Source: Acidobacteriota bacterium (GTDB lineage: Bacteria > Acidobacteriota > Vicinamibacteria > Vicinamibacterales > UBA2999). Taken from it: 64,000 bases of DNA. Made by a program: the position numbers and the translations under genes. The notes beneath the pieces are model-generated. The model saw nothing but the letters and a program-made list of their open reading frames with translations, made no database searches and was not told the origin of the DNA. Below, in pieces: positions 9,407 to 17,844 of the stretch. Positions within the stretch are counted from its first letter, which is position 1, and each line of letters begins with the position of its first letter. The stretch is from NCBI GenBank assembly GCA_947465645.1, contig CANIBQ010000012.1, positions 1 to 64,000 of the forward strand, written 5' to 3'.

Positions 9407-10273
9407 TCAGCGTGCCGCCCGCCCGGCCGGGCCGGGTTGTACGGTGACGTCGACATCGAACGTTGAGAACGCCATCCCGTCGCTGGCGATCGCGCGCAGG
9501 CGGTACTGACCTGGTGCGCTGAAGCTGACCACGGTCTCGCCTTTTGCCGTGCCGGTCAGGAACGGTCCAATGGTCTCGGACTCGAATCGGACGGGTTCGA
9601 CGCCTCGATACACGATCCACCGAAACCGTATACCAGGCTGGCGACGTCCCTTCGCCTGCTCCGCGGGCACCGTCGATTTTGGTCGTCCATCGTCCACGGC
9701 CGTCACGACCACCGTCGCGGTCTGTGGCAGTGTCACTGTCTGAGTTCCGGTACCGGAGATCGCTGGAGGACGGTTCTCGTCTTCGGTCTCCCGGTCATCG
9801 GCCCGGAGGAATAGAAACGGGTCCCGCGCATTACGCGAGATGAGATCAGCGTTCACTTCCCATTCCGGCTGCAGCCATGCCTTTGCCTGATTCGTGCGGC
9901 CCCTCGATCTCAACGTCCAGACGACGCGCTGCTCCTTGGGCCAGTCCTTCGGCACGACGACCTTCACCACCCACCATTGGCGTCCCGGATAGAAGTGCGT
10001 CGGCTGGCCGCGATCCGGACCTCCGTCAATGCTGTTGTCCGGGCCGATCTCAATATCGAGCTTCTCGGCCGCGTTTCGGTTGAGGTACCCGAAATAGAAG
10101 CTGTAAGAGCCATCCGTATTGCGTTCCCACCCATCGAACGTGGGGCTCACGTCCTGCCCGCGGTCCCACCCAGACTGGTACTCCTCGAACTGGGCGTTGA
10201 TGATGCTGACACCTCCGCCCATGAGCGCGATGACGCACAGCGCGGACGTGCAGAGTCCGCTCAGATGCTTCAC
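9407..10273 (-). CDS. Secreted beta-rich protein, partner of the cytochrome-monooxygenase (copy 1)
   Basis: This 288-residue protein has a signal peptide (to INAQ). It starts at a GTG whose GTGA overlaps the stop of the cytochrome-monooxygenase gene, so the two are translationally coupled. The N-terminal half contains RGQDVSPTFDGWERN and YFGYLNRNAAEKLDIEIGPDN. The C-terminal half ends in an Ig-like segment (FSAPGQYRLRAIASDGMAFSTFDVDVTV). A clear paralog lies at 43591-44511, again directly after a cytochrome-monooxygenase. No catalytic motif or metal site is evident. It looks like a beta-sandwich accessory, perhaps a substrate-binding or docking partner. I know no name for the family. Confidence 0.75.
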   Translation of the reverse strand: MKHLSGLCTSALCVIALMGGGVSIINAQFEEYQSGWDRGQDVSPTFDGWERNTDGSYSFYFGYLNRNAAEKLDIEIGPDNSIDGGPDRGQPTHFYPGRQWWVVKVVVPKDWPKEQRVVWTLRSRGRTNQAKAWLQPEWEVNADLISRNARDPFLFLRADDRETEDENRPPAISGTGTQTVTLPQTATVVVTAVDDGRPKSTVPAEQAKGRRQPGIRFRWIVYRGVEPVRFESETIGPFLTGTAKGETVVSFSAPGQYRLRAIASDGMAFSTFDVDVTVQPGPAGRAAR

Positions 10274-11628
10274 TTCGAGCTCCCGACGGTGTGCTGGCGA
10301 GCGCGCCGGTTCTCGACCTCCTTCTTGAACTCTTCTTCAGTCATCTGGTAGAGGCTCAGCCACGTGCCCGACATTTCGTCGATCGTCCGGCCGCCGAATG
10401 TGAGCTGCGCATCCGGATCCGGGTTCGCCTTGTTGGCGGCCGTGTTGTCGTACCAATTAATCATGTGCAGGATCGTTCCCGCCGGGAGCAGCGGGGCCGA
10501 GTCCTCGGCATACACGTAATTGAGGTGCCAGTTGAACGTGAAGCGTGCGCAGTTGAGGGGCTCGACACGGGAGTTGCCGTTGGGCAACGGGTGAATAGCC
10601 TCCATGCACGCGGCTTTGCCGCGATTGTGCATGTGCGGCTGATACGACAGCAGGCGCGTCGGCTTCGTCAGGAGGTGATACGCATCGAAGCGGGCATTGG
10701 CCTCGTGCGGTCGAATGTCGAGGTCGAAGTTGTCGATGATCGCCGAGACGATGGCGTGCTTTGGCGTGTAGCCCTTGGGATGGAGCTTCAGGCCCAGGGC
10801 GATGTTCATCGGCGTCTCCTGGCCGTTCGGATGCAGGTGGAACGACACGTTTATCCTCGTCCCTGCCTTGATCAAGCGGCCGGAGCCGTCCGGGAACGCA
10901 TCCGCACCCTTGCCGATCGCGTACTCGTTGAGGAATACACCCATATCCCCCACGCTGGCCGCTCCGCTGTCGACCTCGCCGGCATGAGCGGCATCATCGC
11001 TCGGAGTAATGAGCGACGTTCGAATGTGGTGGACCGACCGGTAGCCTTTCGTTGGAATGATCTGGACGCCTGCGATGTACCGATCCTCGGTGAGCTTCGG
11101 ATCGATCAGGATGTTCGGCCAGTGGTCGGCACCCGACGCTGGCACGATGTAATCCTTTGGCAGATTCACGACCAGGTCGGGCTCAGCGTGGCTTCCGAAG
11201 TCCCAGCGGCCCTGGTCGGCGAACTTTCGCGGCGGCGGCATGTCGGCAGCATCCCCTTTGAGCGCGCCGCCATCCACCCAGGCCGCAATCGTCCCGATCT
11301 CCTCGTCGGTCAGCGAGGCGTCGTTGCTGAAATGCTGGACGCCGATCTTCTTGTCGATGAACCACGGGGGCATTTCACGCGCCACCACCTTCGCTTTGAT
11401 CGAGCGCGCCCACGGACGCACCTCCTCGTACGTCACCAGCGACATTGGCGCGAAGGTATCGCGTCGATGGCAGGCCTGACAACGATTCTGCAGGATTGGC
11501 GCGACGTGCTTGGCGAATGTGACCGTCGACGCTTGCTGCGTCGATGATGGCGACTGGCCCGCAGCGCTCAGGTTGACGAGAAACAACCCAAGCGTCAATG
11601 CCAGCGAAACCGCAAGGATGTGATGCAT
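10270..11628 (-). CDS. Cytochrome c-PHM-like copper monooxygenase fusion (copy 2)
   Basis: The product has 452 residues with a signal peptide (to SAAGQ) and AAGGGG upstream of the ATG. Heme c motif CQACH lies at 50-54. Copper ligand candidates in PHM order are His200-His201 (SVHHIRTS), His264 (VSFHLHPNG), His332 and His334 (PHMHNRGK) and Met419 (IDEMSG); the last segment resembles the DEM segment carrying the PHM copper-binding Met. It is much closer to the copy at 42215-43591 than to the one at 4873 (shared VRPWARSIKAKVVAREMPP, IIPTKGY, NEYAIGKGAD). The stop overlaps the partner gene at 10273, and TonB receptor 2 ends 57 bases upstream. The likely role is periplasmic hydroxylation with the heme as electron donor; substrate unknown. 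Confidence 0.78.
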   Translation of the reverse strand: MHHILAVSLALTLGLFLVNLSAAGQSPSSTQQASTVTFAKHVAPILQNRCQACHRRDTFAPMSLVTYEEVRPWARSIKAKVVAREMPPWFIDKKIGVQHFSNDASLTDEEIGTIAAWVDGGALKGDAADMPPPRKFADQGRWDFGSHAEPDLVVNLPKDYIVPASGADHWPNILIDPKLTEDRYIAGVQIIPTKGYRSVHHIRTSLITPSDDAAHAGEVDSGAASVGDMGVFLNEYAIGKGADAFPDGSGRLIKAGTRINVSFHLHPNGQETPMNIALGLKLHPKGYTPKHAIVSAIIDNFDLDIRPHEANARFDAYHLLTKPTRLLSYQPHMHNRGKAACMEAIHPLPNGNSRVEPLNCARFTFNWHLNYVYAEDSAPLLPAGTILHMINWYDNTAANKANPDPDAQLTFGGRTIDEMSGTWLSLYQMTEEEFKKEVENRRARQHTVGSSK

Positions 11629-11685
11629 AAAACCCCTTCCAGTCGTCGCCCTGTGGTCGAACCGCAGGGCGGATTCACCAGGATG

Positions 11686-14600
11686 CTAGAAGTCGACCTG
11701 CGCGCTGACTTTGAAGAAGCGCGCCGTCAAGATCGACTGCGGTGACTGCCACGCGGTCGCGCCACCGAACGAATTATTCTGAGCGAGGACCGCGTTGCCG
11801 TTCATCAGATTGAATAGGTCCAGATTCAGCGAGGTCCGCGAACGGCCAAACCGAAGAATCTTCGCAATGCGCAGGTCAATCTGATTCATGCGCTGGCCAT
11901 AGAGTGTACCTGGTGACAACAGCAGTAGCGTCGTGTTTGCGGCGTTAGCTGAAAGATTTCGCCCCAGCAAGGGCGCCACCTGGGCATTTGAGGCCACGTA
12001 GTTCGCCAGGATCGGCGGTCCGGGAATGCTTTGCACGACGCCACTCACGAGAACGTCGATTTTGGGCACATTGTAAGATCCCAGTAGCTTGTACTGCGTC
12101 AGGAAACTCGTCTGCTGACGGCAGAACTGGGAGGGCGTCCAGACTCCGGCATTGGCGTTGCCGAAGTACGCCATCCCGAAGAGGGCTTCCGGCACCTCGG
12201 CCGTGACCTCACACGAGTCCGTTAACGTGCGCCCTGTACTGATGCCACCCGCAAGACGGACGCCTTGTCGAGGACGGGCGTCGAGTGTGACGTCCACTCC
12301 GTTCCAACGCTCAGTCTGTTTCCCGTAGCTGTCCGCAGTCGTCACGAAGTCGCTGACTTGTCCGACCTTGTTCGGATTGAGGTTGATGAATCCGTCAATC
12401 TGACTGCCGGCTGTCGGAAGTCGTGGATCGGAGTTCGGGGCCGTCAGGTTGAAGGCCGTGTAGTCAGATGGACCGACGAGGAGGTTGTCGGTGACGAAGA
12501 AATTCCCGTACCATCGCCTGAAGTAGCTGAGGTCGACTGACACGCGGGGCAGGATCTCGTGCTGCACGCCGGCGGAGAACTCCCAGTTGAACGGGCGCTT
12601 CCCCCATCCCGTCAGGATCTCCGGATCGTAGGTGGCCCCCGGCACCGACGTTCCAAAATTTGCGTTGGCGAGCGCCCCGCACTCTCCGTTCGCCTGAGGT
12701 GCCGTGAGTGCACAATCGGGCACGTAGTTGCGGTTGGCGTCGGTCCAGTTGCGTGTCGTACTTCTCACCAGACGGCCCAGGGGGTTCAACGCGATGCCCG
12801 CGATGGGATCCCCGGATCCGATACCCTGCAGGTACCGGTTCAGCGTGAACTTGAGCGCCGTCTTTCCCGTCCCGAAGACGTCGTACGACGCACCGGTCCT
12901 CGGTGACAGGTCGTGCCACGACACGCCGTCGGTCTTCGCGAATCTCAGATCCCGGCTCGGAAACAGCGGCGCTGGTCCCGCGACTTGCTCAGGAAAGTGA
13001 TTCGCGAAGTGATCGTACCGGATGCCGTAGTTCAGGGTGAGCCGGTTGCGCGTCCACTTGTGCTGCAAGTAGATGCCGCTGTCCGAATCCACATGGTACA
13101 GAGTGGTGTACGGATATGCGTACAGGGTGATCTGGTTCGGCACTCCGTTATTGAAGCGGTACGTAACCGGCTGCGTGCCGTAGAACTGCTGCGACGTTTC
13201 GTCCGCGAATCCGCTGTTGAATCCGACCTTGAGCGTGTGCGCGCCGGTGATATATGAGACGGCGCCTCGATAGTAGAACGTCTTCAGCCAGTTGTTTCGC
13301 AGCGCACTGCTTGCTCCCTCTGGGGCGACGGTCCGGTAGCTCAGGTTCCCCAGCGCCTGATCCGTCACAGAGATCATCGCCGAGGGCGTTCCTGCCGGCA
13401 CCGAGCGATCGATGAACTCGTAGACTCGAACGGCGGCAGCCTCGAGAAGGAGGCGGTTGGTGACCGGTGCCGTCCAGTCGCCCGTCATGTTCCGGATGAC
13501 CGGGAGCCGCCTGATCGAGGCGGCTTCGGGCGAGATGTTGGCGGCGATCGTTTCGGAACAGAAACAGGAACTGCCTTCCTGCCAACTGAATGCGAGCTTG
13601 TTCTTTGGCGTCGCCTGCCAGGTCAGTCGCAACTGCGAGTCGTGATGCCAGATGTCGTTGTACGGACGACTGCTCGGGTCTGGGGCGAACGTCCACGCGT
13701 TCGGGTCGTTGGCATTCAGATTGGCGGCGATATTGGCTACGTAATTCTGGTTCCCGGTGTATCTGTAGGCGCCGAAGAACCACAGCTTGTCTCGCACGAA
13801 CGGCCCGCCCAGCCCGGGGTTGAACTCCCACAGCTTCCTGATCGCGCTCGGGGTGCGGAGGCCGCTGGCGCGCAATTCCTCCGTGACATTGTTTCCCTGC
13901 ATGGCGTCCGTGGCTATCCCGAAGAAGGTGGTGCCGCGAAGCTCATTGCCGCCGTCCTTCGGGATGAAATTGATTCGCACGCCACCAGTCGCCAGTTCCG
14001 CCGAGACGCCCGCCGTGTCGATGGTCACCTCGTGCATTGCCGCCATATTGGGCGCCACAGTGGAGATGTTGCCACCGCTGACGGTGATTCCGAGCGACAG
14101 GCCGTTCTGAGTGATCCGCTGGTCCGACGCGCGGCCGCCGTGCGCCACGAGGCTGGCGTTGGCCGTGTTGCCCGCGCCGCCGACATCCTGACTGGTCGCT
14201 GCGCCGGCAATCGACACGCCGGGAATCAAGATCGCAAGATTGCGATCGCCACGTCCGGTTGGGAGTGTGTCGATCAACTCGTGGTCGATGACCCGCTGCC
14301 GCATCGTGTTTCGCACGTCCACGACAGGCGACTCGCCTGTCACGGTGATCGTCTCTTCGAGGGTGCCCACCCTCAAGTCCGCGTTGATGGTGGCGGTGAA
14401 GGAGCCTTGCAGCTCGATGCCTTCCCGTCTGATGGGGCTGAAGCCTGTCAGTGTGAACGTCACCGTGTAGATGCCGGGCCTGAGGTTCTCGATGACGTAG
14501 TGCCCCGCCCCGTCGCTCACGACGGACCGGACTTTCTCGATGAGCGCGGGGCTCGAGGCCTCAACTGTGACGCCGGGTAGCACGGCCCCGGACGTATCTC

Positions 14601-14697
14601 GCACCGAGCCAGCAAGGGCGGCTTGGGCGTGTGCTGCTGAAGGGATGAATACCAACGCCCAGGTGAGCACCACGATAATTTTCGCAAGCGCGCGCAT
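11686..14697 (-). CDS. TonB-dependent receptor 2, Oar-like
   Basis: The ATG at 14697 has a strong GGGAGGG ribosome site and leads straight into the signal peptide (AAHAQ), so the in-frame ATG at 14736 is rejected. The product has 1003 residues: carboxypeptidase-regulatory domain, plug starting at LEETITVTGESPVVDV, and a barrel ending SAQVDF. It differs from the other five receptors in the opening of the mature protein (AALAGSVRD instead of ASITGxVRD) and in a Cys-containing segment (TDSCEVT). It sits between the cytochrome genes at 14783 and the monooxygenase at 11628, all on the same strand, suggesting a transport role in that pathway. Confidence 0.88.
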   Translation of the reverse strand: MRALAKIIVVLTWALVFIPSAAHAQAALAGSVRDTSGAVLPGVTVEASSPALIEKVRSVVSDGAGHYVIENLRPGIYTVTFTLTGFSPIRREGIELQGSFTATINADLRVGTLEETITVTGESPVVDVRNTMRQRVIDHELIDTLPTGRGDRNLAILIPGVSIAGAATSQDVGGAGNTANASLVAHGGRASDQRITQNGLSLGITVSGGNISTVAPNMAAMHEVTIDTAGVSAELATGGVRINFIPKDGGNELRGTTFFGIATDAMQGNNVTEELRASGLRTPSAIRKLWEFNPGLGGPFVRDKLWFFGAYRYTGNQNYVANIAANLNANDPNAWTFAPDPSSRPYNDIWHHDSQLRLTWQATPKNKLAFSWQEGSSCFCSETIAANISPEAASIRRLPVIRNMTGDWTAPVTNRLLLEAAAVRVYEFIDRSVPAGTPSAMISVTDQALGNLSYRTVAPEGASSALRNNWLKTFYYRGAVSYITGAHTLKVGFNSGFADETSQQFYGTQPVTYRFNNGVPNQITLYAYPYTTLYHVDSDSGIYLQHKWTRNRLTLNYGIRYDHFANHFPEQVAGPAPLFPSRDLRFAKTDGVSWHDLSPRTGASYDVFGTGKTALKFTLNRYLQGIGSGDPIAGIALNPLGRLVRSTTRNWTDANRNYVPDCALTAPQANGECGALANANFGTSVPGATYDPEILTGWGKRPFNWEFSAGVQHEILPRVSVDLSYFRRWYGNFFVTDNLLVGPSDYTAFNLTAPNSDPRLPTAGSQIDGFINLNPNKVGQVSDFVTTADSYGKQTERWNGVDVTLDARPRQGVRLAGGISTGRTLTDSCEVTAEVPEALFGMAYFGNANAGVWTPSQFCRQQTSFLTQYKLLGSYNVPKIDVLVSGVVQSIPGPPILANYVASNAQVAPLLGRNLSANAANTTLLLLSPGTLYGQRMNQIDLRIAKILRFGRSRTSLNLDLFNLMNGNAVLAQNNSFGGATAWQSPQSILTARFFKVSAQVDF

Positions 14698-14782
14698 CCT
14701 ACCCTCCCAGTCTTTTCGTAAGTTCAGTCCGAGCAACGGATTCGCAAACCCAACGGGATACCTGGCCTCTCGGCCCGGAGGA

Positions 14783-15355
14783 CTACTTGCCGACGTGCTC
14801 CGTGAGATACGACGTGATCGTTTGAATCTCTTGCGGGCTGTCCAGGGACGCGCGCTGGCTCATGTTCCTGGCGATGCGCTCCCACTGTTCCTTGGTTCGT
14901 TTCGACGACACGACGCGTCCAAGGTCGTGGCACATGCCGCCGCAGCGCTGCGCCACCAACGCCTTGCCGGCTCCTTCCGGTAACACGATTTCCTTGCTCG
15001 ATCGTGCGCTCGCCGGTGCGAGCATCGCTCCCGGAGGCAGAAGGCCCGTCTCCATCCGGCCCGCCGCCGGCCCGAAGTTCCGCGTCAGGTACTTCACGGC
15101 GAGTTCTGGTTCGCCCGGGAGAAACAGCGTCGACCCCCGCATGGTCATGTTTTCCACCGTGGCCCGCCAGCCGTCGGGTCCATCCCGCTTCATCAGGATC
15201 GGCTGCAGCGCGTGGCACGCGGTGCACAGCGTGGCGACGACTTCGCGCCCTTCGCCGGGCGGGAGCTGGGCGTCGGGGGTCTGAGCATGAGCCGCGGCCG
15301 GCGGGCAGCACAGAACGCCCAGGAAGCCGGCGATGAACAGACCGCGTGTCCTCAT
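14783..15355 (-). CDS. Periplasmic diheme cytochrome c with one CxxxCH site (copy 1)
   Basis: This 190-residue protein has a signal peptide (to AHAQ). The first heme motif is CTACH at 44-48. The second reads C-G-G-M-C-H at 138-143, with three residues between the cysteines instead of two. The paralog at 17263 has a normal CGACH there, and the codons (tgc ggc ggc atg tgc cac) show one extra codon. The start overlaps the ThDP-enzyme stop (ATGA) and has a GGAGGAG ribosome site just upstream. It is the natural electron acceptor for that enzyme (inference). Between the hemes lies a segment with RDGPDGWRATVENM and LPPGA that is also conserved in the paralog. Confidence 0.85.
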   Translation of the reverse strand: MRTRGLFIAGFLGVLCCPPAAAHAQTPDAQLPPGEGREVVATLCTACHALQPILMKRDGPDGWRATVENMTMRGSTLFLPGEPELAVKYLTRNFGPAAGRMETGLLPPGAMLAPASARSSKEIVLPEGAGKALVAQRCGGMCHDLGRVVSSKRTKEQWERIARNMSQRASLDSPQEIQTITSYLTEHVGK

Positions 15356-17199
15356 GCTCTCCTCCGGCGCTCATCGGCAAGCGAATAACCGGGATGCCAC
15401 GTGGACTGCGCACCGATGCCGTCGCGACCCACCTGGACATCGAGCAGGTAGGGACGCCCGTCCATATTCGCCCGCTTGCCGCGTTCCAGCGCAGGTCGCA
15501 TCGACGCGGGATCGCTGACAATCTCCCCGTCGACACCGACGCCCGCCGCCAGTTTGGTGAAGTCGATGTCGGGATCCCCCATGTAGCAGACCATGTCGCG
15601 CCCGGTCTGGAACTGACGTCCCCCCTGCTGTGTGATCCGAATGCGTTCGTTGTTGTAGCTTCGGTTGTTGAGCACCAGCACCGTAATGGGCGCGCGATAC
15701 CGCGCGTAGCTCCACAGCGGCTGCGGTCCGCGGAACATGAACTCGCCGTCGCCGACAATGGCGACCACCGGCGTATCGGGCATCGCGCACTGTACGCCGA
15801 ACGCCGCGCCGACGCCCCACCCGAGGACGATCGCGCTCTCACTGATCCAGCGCTTGTTGCCGCCGCCGATATTGAGAAAGGCCCAGAGCGCCTCGTGTCC
15901 CGAATCGACGTTCTGCACGACGCAGGTGTCTCTTTCCAGGACGTTCTCCAGCTCGATCGCCACGCGCTCGTTGCTCAGGGGATTCCGGTCGTACTTCTGC
16001 TTAGCCAAGGCGTCGCGTACCTTCTGCACGTCCGCCGCGTGCTCGCGCGCCCTCGCAAGTCGCGGCTCGCCGAGCTGCCGCAGCCGTGCCGCTGTGGCGC
16101 GCGCCCTGACCGCCGCCAGCAGATCCGTGGTGGTCAACTTCAAATCGCCCACGATGCCGACCTCGACCGGCGTGACACTCGCCAGGCTCGTCGGATCGAT
16201 GCGGGCCTCGATGATCTTGGTGCGCGGGTTCACTCGAAGAGGTATCCGGCACCCGAGGTTGAGAATCACGTCGGGCTCGCCCGGATACCGCATGTTGCGG
16301 AAGTTCGTTCCTACCCACAGCGGGTGGCGAGACGGGAACGGCTTCGACCACATGAACACGCGGCCAGGTTCGAGAACGGGCATTCCTAGGAGCTCCGCGA
16401 GCTCGAGCGCTTCCTTCTCGGCACCGCACCGGGTGACCTCGTCGCCGATATAGAGCGCCGGATTCTTCGCGTCGAGCAACAAGCCAGCCGCCTGCTCCAC
16501 CAGCGCGGACTCTGGCCGCAGCTTCATGGACACGTTGAACTTGGCCTGGTCCATGATGTCAGCCTGGGCTGTCCCCCGGAACGCCGCTGCCGTGATGACC
16601 AGGAACACCGGGCCAGCCGGGCTTGTCGTGGCGAACTTCAATGCCCGGCGTGTCACCTCTGGAATCGTGCCAGCCTGTTCCGCAACCCACTGCCACTTCG
16701 TGATGGAGTTCGCGACGTTGGGGATGGCGTCTTCGTCAGTCGACAGGATCACTGGCACCTGGTCCACCGACGAGATGACCAGCATTCCCATGAACGCCGG
16801 GACACCGGCGGCATCCACCATGGCGAAGGCTGGCTTTCCCGACGCCTTTGCATAGCCGTCTGCCATGGCGCCGAGTGCGCCTTCTTCGAGCGCCTTGATG
16901 ATGTGGATGTCAGGCTCGTCCACCAGAGCGTCGAAGAACGTGCCCGACGCCCCATGGGGGTTCACGAACACATGCCGGATACCGGCCGCTTTCAGTTGCG
17001 CCACGAGCAGCGCGCCCCCGGGTCCGGTCATCGGTTGGAGCCAGGGAGTGTCGGTCCCAGACTGTTGAGGCATGAAGGGCGCGAGTGACCCTGCCATTGA
17101 CTCCGCGGCGGCCGCGCTCAGCCCGACGCCCCCAAGGCCCGAGAGGAAGCGACGCCTGGATATTCCGCTGTCCAGGTACTGCTTGATGAGGTCCTTCAT
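15352..17199 (-). CDS. Tat-exported thiamine-diphosphate-dependent enzyme (copy 1)
   Basis: The product has 615 residues. The start is taken at ATG 17199, with AGGAG upstream and followed by a conserved MKDLIKQYLDSG and a twin-arginine motif (SRRRFLSGLGG, 14-24). Family features of the acetolactate synthase / benzoylformate decarboxylase / pyruvate oxidase class are present: the catalytic Glu in ALEEGALGAMADGYA (about 106) and the ThDP/Mg motif GDGE at 483 with Asn-Asn at 511-512. Such enzymes are normally cytoplasmic; Tat would export this one folded with its cofactor. It is translationally coupled to the diheme cytochrome c at 15355, which implies an oxidative reaction with electrons leaving to heme. 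Whether it decarboxylates a 2-oxoacid, cleaves a diketone or ligates carbons cannot be read. FAD binding in the middle domain is not evident. Confidence 0.82.
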   Translation of the reverse strand: MKDLIKQYLDSGISRRRFLSGLGGVGLSAAAAESMAGSLAPFMPQQSGTDTPWLQPMTGPGGALLVAQLKAAGIRHVFVNPHGASGTFFDALVDEPDIHIIKALEEGALGAMADGYAKASGKPAFAMVDAAGVPAFMGMLVISSVDQVPVILSTDEDAIPNVANSITKWQWVAEQAGTIPEVTRRALKFATTSPAGPVFLVITAAAFRGTAQADIMDQAKFNVSMKLRPESALVEQAAGLLLDAKNPALYIGDEVTRCGAEKEALELAELLGMPVLEPGRVFMWSKPFPSRHPLWVGTNFRNMRYPGEPDVILNLGCRIPLRVNPRTKIIEARIDPTSLASVTPVEVGIVGDLKLTTTDLLAAVRARATAARLRQLGEPRLARAREHAADVQKVRDALAKQKYDRNPLSNERVAIELENVLERDTCVVQNVDSGHEALWAFLNIGGGNKRWISESAIVLGWGVGAAFGVQCAMPDTPVVAIVGDGEFMFRGPQPLWSYARYRAPITVLVLNNRSYNNERIRITQQGGRQFQTGRDMVCYMGDPDIDFTKLAAGVGVDGEIVSDPASMRPALERGKRANMDGRPYLLDVQVGRDGIGAQSTWHPGYSLADERRRRA

Positions 17200-17262
17200 G
17201 ACCACTCTCCTGTGGCGTGTGGGCGGACTGAACAAGCCACGATAAGGATGGGAACGGCTCCC

Positions 17263-17844
17263 CTACTGACGCAGAAAGTGCGTGGACAAGTAAGCGATCA
17301 TCGCGTCCACATCCTGCGCGGGCGCCGGCCGCGGGAAGCGCGCCATCATGTTGCGCGTCACGTGATCCCATTCGGCGCGGGTGCGCCGGTAGGAGACCAC
17401 GCGTCCGAGATCGTGGCACGCCCCGCAGCGTCCCTCCACGAGCGCCTTGCCGGGTCCCTCAGGCAGCTTCAACTCGGCGGCCGTCTTCGCGCCGCCGCCA
17501 ACCGCGCCTGGCGGGAGCGGCCCAGGCATCTGCATCCGGCTCATGCCCGGGCCTAGCTGGGTCGAGAGATAACGGACGACGAGCTCCATATCGGCGGGCG
17601 TGATCTGCGCGCCCTTCTGGACGACCATGCGTTCCACCGTCGAACGCCAGCCGCTCTCTCCATCGCGCTTGAGCATCACCGTCGTCGAGTCGTGGCACAC
17701 CGTGCACACGGCGATCGCGACCTCCCGGCCTTCACCCGGGGGCAACTCGGGACCGCGCCCCTGCGCCTGCGCATGAAGACTGGGTGCGCACACCACGGCA
17801 ACTGCCGCCACGAGCCTCGCGAAGCGGCGAACGCTTATCTTCAT
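17263..17844 (-). CDS. Periplasmic diheme cytochrome c (copy 2)
   Basis: The product has 193 residues from ATG 17844, which overlaps the upstream ThDP-enzyme stop as ATGA; a longer frame reading back to 18078 is only the shadow of that gene. Signal peptide to HAQAQ. Heme motifs are CTVCH (47-51) and CGACH (140-144), both regular. It shares ELPPGEGREVA, LKRDGxxGWRxTVE and CHDLGRVVS with copy 1. No ribosome site is seen apart from coupling. It should serve as electron acceptor of the exported ThDP enzyme encoded just upstream. Confidence 0.86.
   Translation of the reverse strand: MKISVRRFARLVAAVAVVCAPSLHAQAQGRGPELPPGEGREVAIAVCTVCHDSTTVMLKRDGESGWRSTVERMVVQKGAQITPADMELVVRYLSTQLGPGMSRMQMPGPLPPGAVGGGAKTAAELKLPEGPGKALVEGRCGACHDLGRVVSYRRTRAEWDHVTRNMMARFPRPAPAQDVDAMIAYLSTHFLRQ

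Noticed and set aside
10291..11547. 418-codon plus-strand open frame opposite the cytochrome-monooxygenase
   Set aside because: It is antisense to a gene with clear motifs and is rich in Arg, Val and His, as expected from a shadow frame in high-GC DNA.
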